A stretch of 10,067 nucleotides of DNA from Conidiobolus incongruus B7586 (lineage: Eukaryota > Entomophthoromycota > Entomophthoromycetes > Entomophthorales > Conidiobolaceae): positions 1-10,067 of the forward strand of contig JNEM01009306.1 of NCBI GenBank assembly GCA_000697335.1, written 5' to 3'. The translations under genes were made by a program, and so were the position numbers. The notes beneath the pieces were generated by a model. The model worked only from the letters and a program-made list of their open reading frames with translations, searched no databases and had not been told where the DNA came from. How positions within the stretch are numbered: the stretch's first letter is position 1; each line of letters begins with the position of its first letter. Of this stretch, positions 7,723 through 10,067 are shown in pieces.

Positions 7723-8874
7723 CTTTTATGACACTTGGTTGAATATATTGACTGGATTTCCTTTTTAGAATATAATTTAATTTGATTATAAATTAATTAT
7801 GGGATTGCACATATTCAAATAAATAAAATTCCTATTCATAAATTCAAAGCTTTGCAACCCTTGTTTATTAATAAAAATTAAATAATTTTAATTGTCTCTG
7901 ATAATGAATTGATTAAATATAGCTTTAATTAGATAGTCCAGAATATATCTCTTTTATCATTTTTTCAAATTATCACTCACTAGGTTATTATATTCTAAAA
8001 TAAATAGCAAAAATAAATATATTTCATTAGTTAATAGAATATAAGCTTATTTCAGATTTTACAGTTAAACTTTATCAATATTTGATAATTACATCACCAT
8101 CTTTTGCTGATTTTTTATTCAGATTTCTAAAATTCATATTATTTAAAAATATGTAATATTATTTATAAAAATTAATAATATTCAGTTATATAATATTAAT
8201 ATAAAATATATAAACCAAAATTTGAATTTAATTTATAAAATATAATTATAACTAATGTTTATTATCTATTTATGATCTTTTTAGGTTAATATTAATTTTA
8301 TGTAATTTATTTTAAATATTTATAAATTTATCAAACTAATAATTTGATTGATCAAACTTTTTTTCAAAATTTTAATATTTAATAGAGAAATATTAATATT
8401 AATATAATAAATATTAATTAACCAAAATTATAATAATGTTATGAATTAATACTAATATTTATGAAATTTATTAATTAAGATATTTATCCATTATATTAAT
8501 AAATTAAGATTATAGAATAAATTTAATATTTATCCTTATATTATATTATTTGTTTTTTTATTTATATTTTGAAAAATCTTAATTAAAATATTAAATTTAG
8601 TTAATTATCCATTAAAGTATTTAAATTTAAATTAATCAATAAGTATTTTTTAAACTATTAAGGAATATAAATATTATATTAATTTAACTTTATTATTTTA
8701 TTTCTCTTTTAAGACTATATTTATAGAAAATATTTTTAAAGATAATATAATATTGATAAATATTATCAAAATATAAAATATAAATATTATTATATTAATT
8801 AGATATTTCTAATTATTATTCAGAATTAATATTGTAATACTAAATTAATATTTAATTATATATATATTTATATA
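7723..8874. other. A+T-rich intergenic stretch upstream of DPM2
   Basis: I see no coding exon, tRNA or recognisable repeat. Up to about 8130 the sequence is moderately A+T-rich and may include DPM2 regulatory DNA. From there to 8874 it is almost entirely A/T, like the decayed transposons in the window, and may be an older repeat now beyond recognition. The TA at 8873-8874 serves as target site for the Tc1-like copy that starts at 8875. Confidence 0.5.
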
Positions 8875-9100
8875 TATTAGCCTATAAAAGTAAGTTATAA
8901 AATAAAAATCACTTATTTATTTACCTATAATTTAAATATTTTTTAACTAAATTAATTTAAATTAAATATATAATTAAAGTATATTTCTTAATTATAATAG
9001 GTTATATTTAACTATATTCAATATTTTATTAGTTAATATATTAAATCTTAAAATTTAAATAGGGTGAGTTATAAATTTATTGATTTATAAGTTAAAAAGA
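8875..9100 (+). repeat. left inverted repeat of Tc1-like copy 3
   Basis: It has the same outer/inner motif arrangement as copies 1 and 2. The outer motif, decayed to TAAGTTATAAAA, is near 8891-8902, and the inner GTGAGTTATAAATTT is at 9064-9078. The spacing is again about 175 bp. The inner edge is approximate. Confidence 0.75.
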
Positions 9101-9418
9101 TATACAAAACAAAAATTACTTAAATCTTTTTTTTATTAAATTATATATATATTAATATTATTATTTTAATTTATTATTTTAAATAATAATAATATTAAAA
9201 TATTTAAATCCCTTTTTAAAAAATTTATTTATATATTAATTAACTTTATAATAAAGATAAATCAACTTATAAAATTATTGAAATTATTAGTATTAACTAG
9301 TTTACTATTATTAAAGTAATTAAAAAATATAATAATAATAATATATTTAAACTTTAATTCAAATATATTAGAGTTATAAATAAATATAATGAAAAATATA
9401 TTTTTAGGTTAGTTAATA
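8875..9418 (+). mobile_element. Tc1-like DNA transposon, copy 3 (5' part, interrupted by copy 2)
   Basis: This is the same family and orientation as copy 1. The end TATTAGCCTATAAAAGTAAG is a decayed form of the family terminus and is preceded by TA. The 544 bp here run colinearly with 622-1162 of copy 1, through the inner repeat motif (9064-9078) and the start of the transposase region. At the TA at 9417-9418, homologous to 1161-1162 in copy 1, the sequence switches abruptly to the terminus of copy 2. The rest of copy 3 should therefore lie beyond the far end of copy 2, outside the window. The copy is heavily A+T-enriched, as in copy 1, and cannot encode a working transposase. Confidence 0.85.
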
Positions 9419-9641
9419 CACTAACCTACAAAAGTGAGTTATAAAATCAAAAACACCTATATTTTTACTAATAACTTGATTAATATTTAATAAAATAAAC
9501 CAAAATTAAATAATTAAAATCTATTATATTTATTAGTTATATATATCATTAAATGAGGATATTTAGCTATTAATTTGCTAAAATATAAACCCTTAAATTT
9601 TACCTAAGGTGAGTTATAAATTTGTGGGTTTTTGGTGATAA
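9419..9641 (-). repeat. inverted repeat at the visible end of Tc1-like copy 2
   Basis: The repeat is about 223 bp, with the outer motif at 9434-9445 and the inner motif at 9609-9623. Because this is the best preserved copy, it gives the cleanest reading of the family terminus and of both putative transposase-binding motifs. Confidence 0.82.
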
Positions 9642-9648
9642 AAAAAAA

Positions 9649-10067
9649 TTAAAACCTAGTGTATCTACCTTTAGCTTTTCTAACTTCTTTAAGTTTGTGG
9701 GGTATAGAATCAACTAACTTTTTACACTAAGAAGGGTTAATCTTGTTCTATGCTTCTTAAACATATTCCTAAAGTTGATCTAAATTTTTTGCTGGGGGGA
9801 AAGCTTTAATAGCTTTTTTTAACTGATCCTAAAGGTGTTCAATTAGATTAAAGTTAGGAGATTGAAGAGGCCACTTCATAACAGTTATCTTGTTATTTTT
9901 AAGCTATTTGGTAGTAGAAGCTGTAGTATAGCAAGAGGCATTATCTTGCTAGAAAATAACATCAGATTTGTTTAACCCATACCATTCAATGGTTTTTTTC
10001 AATTCATTGTTTAGAATACTTTGGTACATCTCAGCATTAATTCCCCCATTAACCTTATAAAGATACC
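9649..10067 (-). pseudogene. Tc1-like transposase pseudogene, C-terminal part (copy 2)
   Basis: This is the last 139 or so codons of a transposase, ending at the TAA at 9651-9649. It shows the family signatures: a QDNAS motif (catalytic Asp codon 9945-9943), then VMKWPLQSPNFNLIEHL (catalytic Glu codon 9840-9838). Exactly 34 residues lie between them, giving the DD34E spacing that defines Tc1. KGRYTRF at the C-terminus is also typical. Seven in-frame stops are visible, six TAG and one TAA and no TGA. Most sit where the family has Trp or Gln, as expected from C-to-T change at CpA on either strand. The N-terminal part and first catalytic Asp are outside the window. Confidence 0.88.

Larger units (their letters stand above)
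9419..10067 (-). mobile_element. Tc1-like DNA transposon, copy 2 (3' part, runs off the window; nested in copy 3)
   Basis: This is the transposase-3' end of another copy of the family, on the minus strand. It starts with the terminus CACTAACCTACAAAAGTGAG directly after the TA at 9417-9418. It aligns along its visible length to the reverse complement of the right part of copy 1. It keeps far more G and C than copies 1 and 3, and its termini and both motif copies are intact, so it is the youngest of the three. That agrees with its insertion into copy 3. The rest of the element lies beyond position 10067. Its transposase carries several in-frame stops, so it too is dead. Confidence 0.88.

Noticed and set aside
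7723-8874. An additional small gene between DPM2 and the transposons
   Set aside because: No frame on either strand shows sustained coding composition or recognisable motifs, and no plausible exon-intron chain could be built.
9649-10067. Altered genetic code in which TAG is a sense codon, as an explanation for the transposase stops
   Set aside because: TAG stands at both Trp and Gln positions in the same protein, and both host genes end with TAA and have no internal stops. C-to-T decay explains the pattern better.
1-10067. CRISPR array, toxin-antitoxin or phage-type defence system
   Set aside because: There are no regularly spaced direct repeats and no prokaryotic gene features. The repeated motifs are explained by the inverted repeats of the Tc1-like copies.

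Overview
This window reads as nuclear DNA of a fungus or fungus-like eukaryote. It has two conserved single-copy eukaryotic genes of ordinary base composition, set in extremely A+T-rich non-coding DNA. Three predicted introns of only 50-57 nt, with GT..AG ends, fit a compact fungal gene style. I cannot name the species or even the phylum from the sequence; an early-diverging lineage is possible but unproven.

Layout. Positions 1-621 are A+T-rich and hold one less A+T-rich island (about 124-460) that might be an old solo LTR. Positions 622-2192 hold a structurally complete, heavily decayed Tc1-like DNA transposon (copy 1). It has TA target sites and inverted repeats of about 220 bp, each with an outer and an inner copy of a GTGAGTTATAAA-type motif. 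Positions 2651-5462 (minus strand) carry the WDR75/Nan1 (Utp17) ribosome-biogenesis gene, which I model with a short, previously hidden last exon. Positions 5463-6146 are its upstream intergenic DNA. About 6147-7100 looks like the broken 5' end of a Ty1/copia-type LTR element. Positions 7343-7701 (minus strand) carry DPM2, the small membrane subunit of dolichol-phosphate-mannose synthase. It has three exons, and the first contains only the start codon. Positions 7702-8874 are A+T-rich with nothing recognisable beyond a possible core promoter. Positions 8875-9418 are the 5' part of a second Tc1-like element of the same family (copy 3). It is cut at a TA by a third element of that family (copy 2, 9419 to beyond the window end) in the opposite orientation.

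The two genes are functionally unrelated housekeeping genes: 18S pre-rRNA transcription and processing in the nucleolus, and ER mannosyl-donor synthesis. They share a strand but show no sign of co-regulation. The most striking large-scale feature is one-way C-to-T/G-to-A decay of the repeats, which resembles repeat-induced point mutation (RIP), while the adjacent genes keep normal composition. I found no evidence of a new multi-gene system. The points most worth following are the two gene-model corrections, the IR/DR-type transposon family with its nested insertion, and the RIP-like decay.
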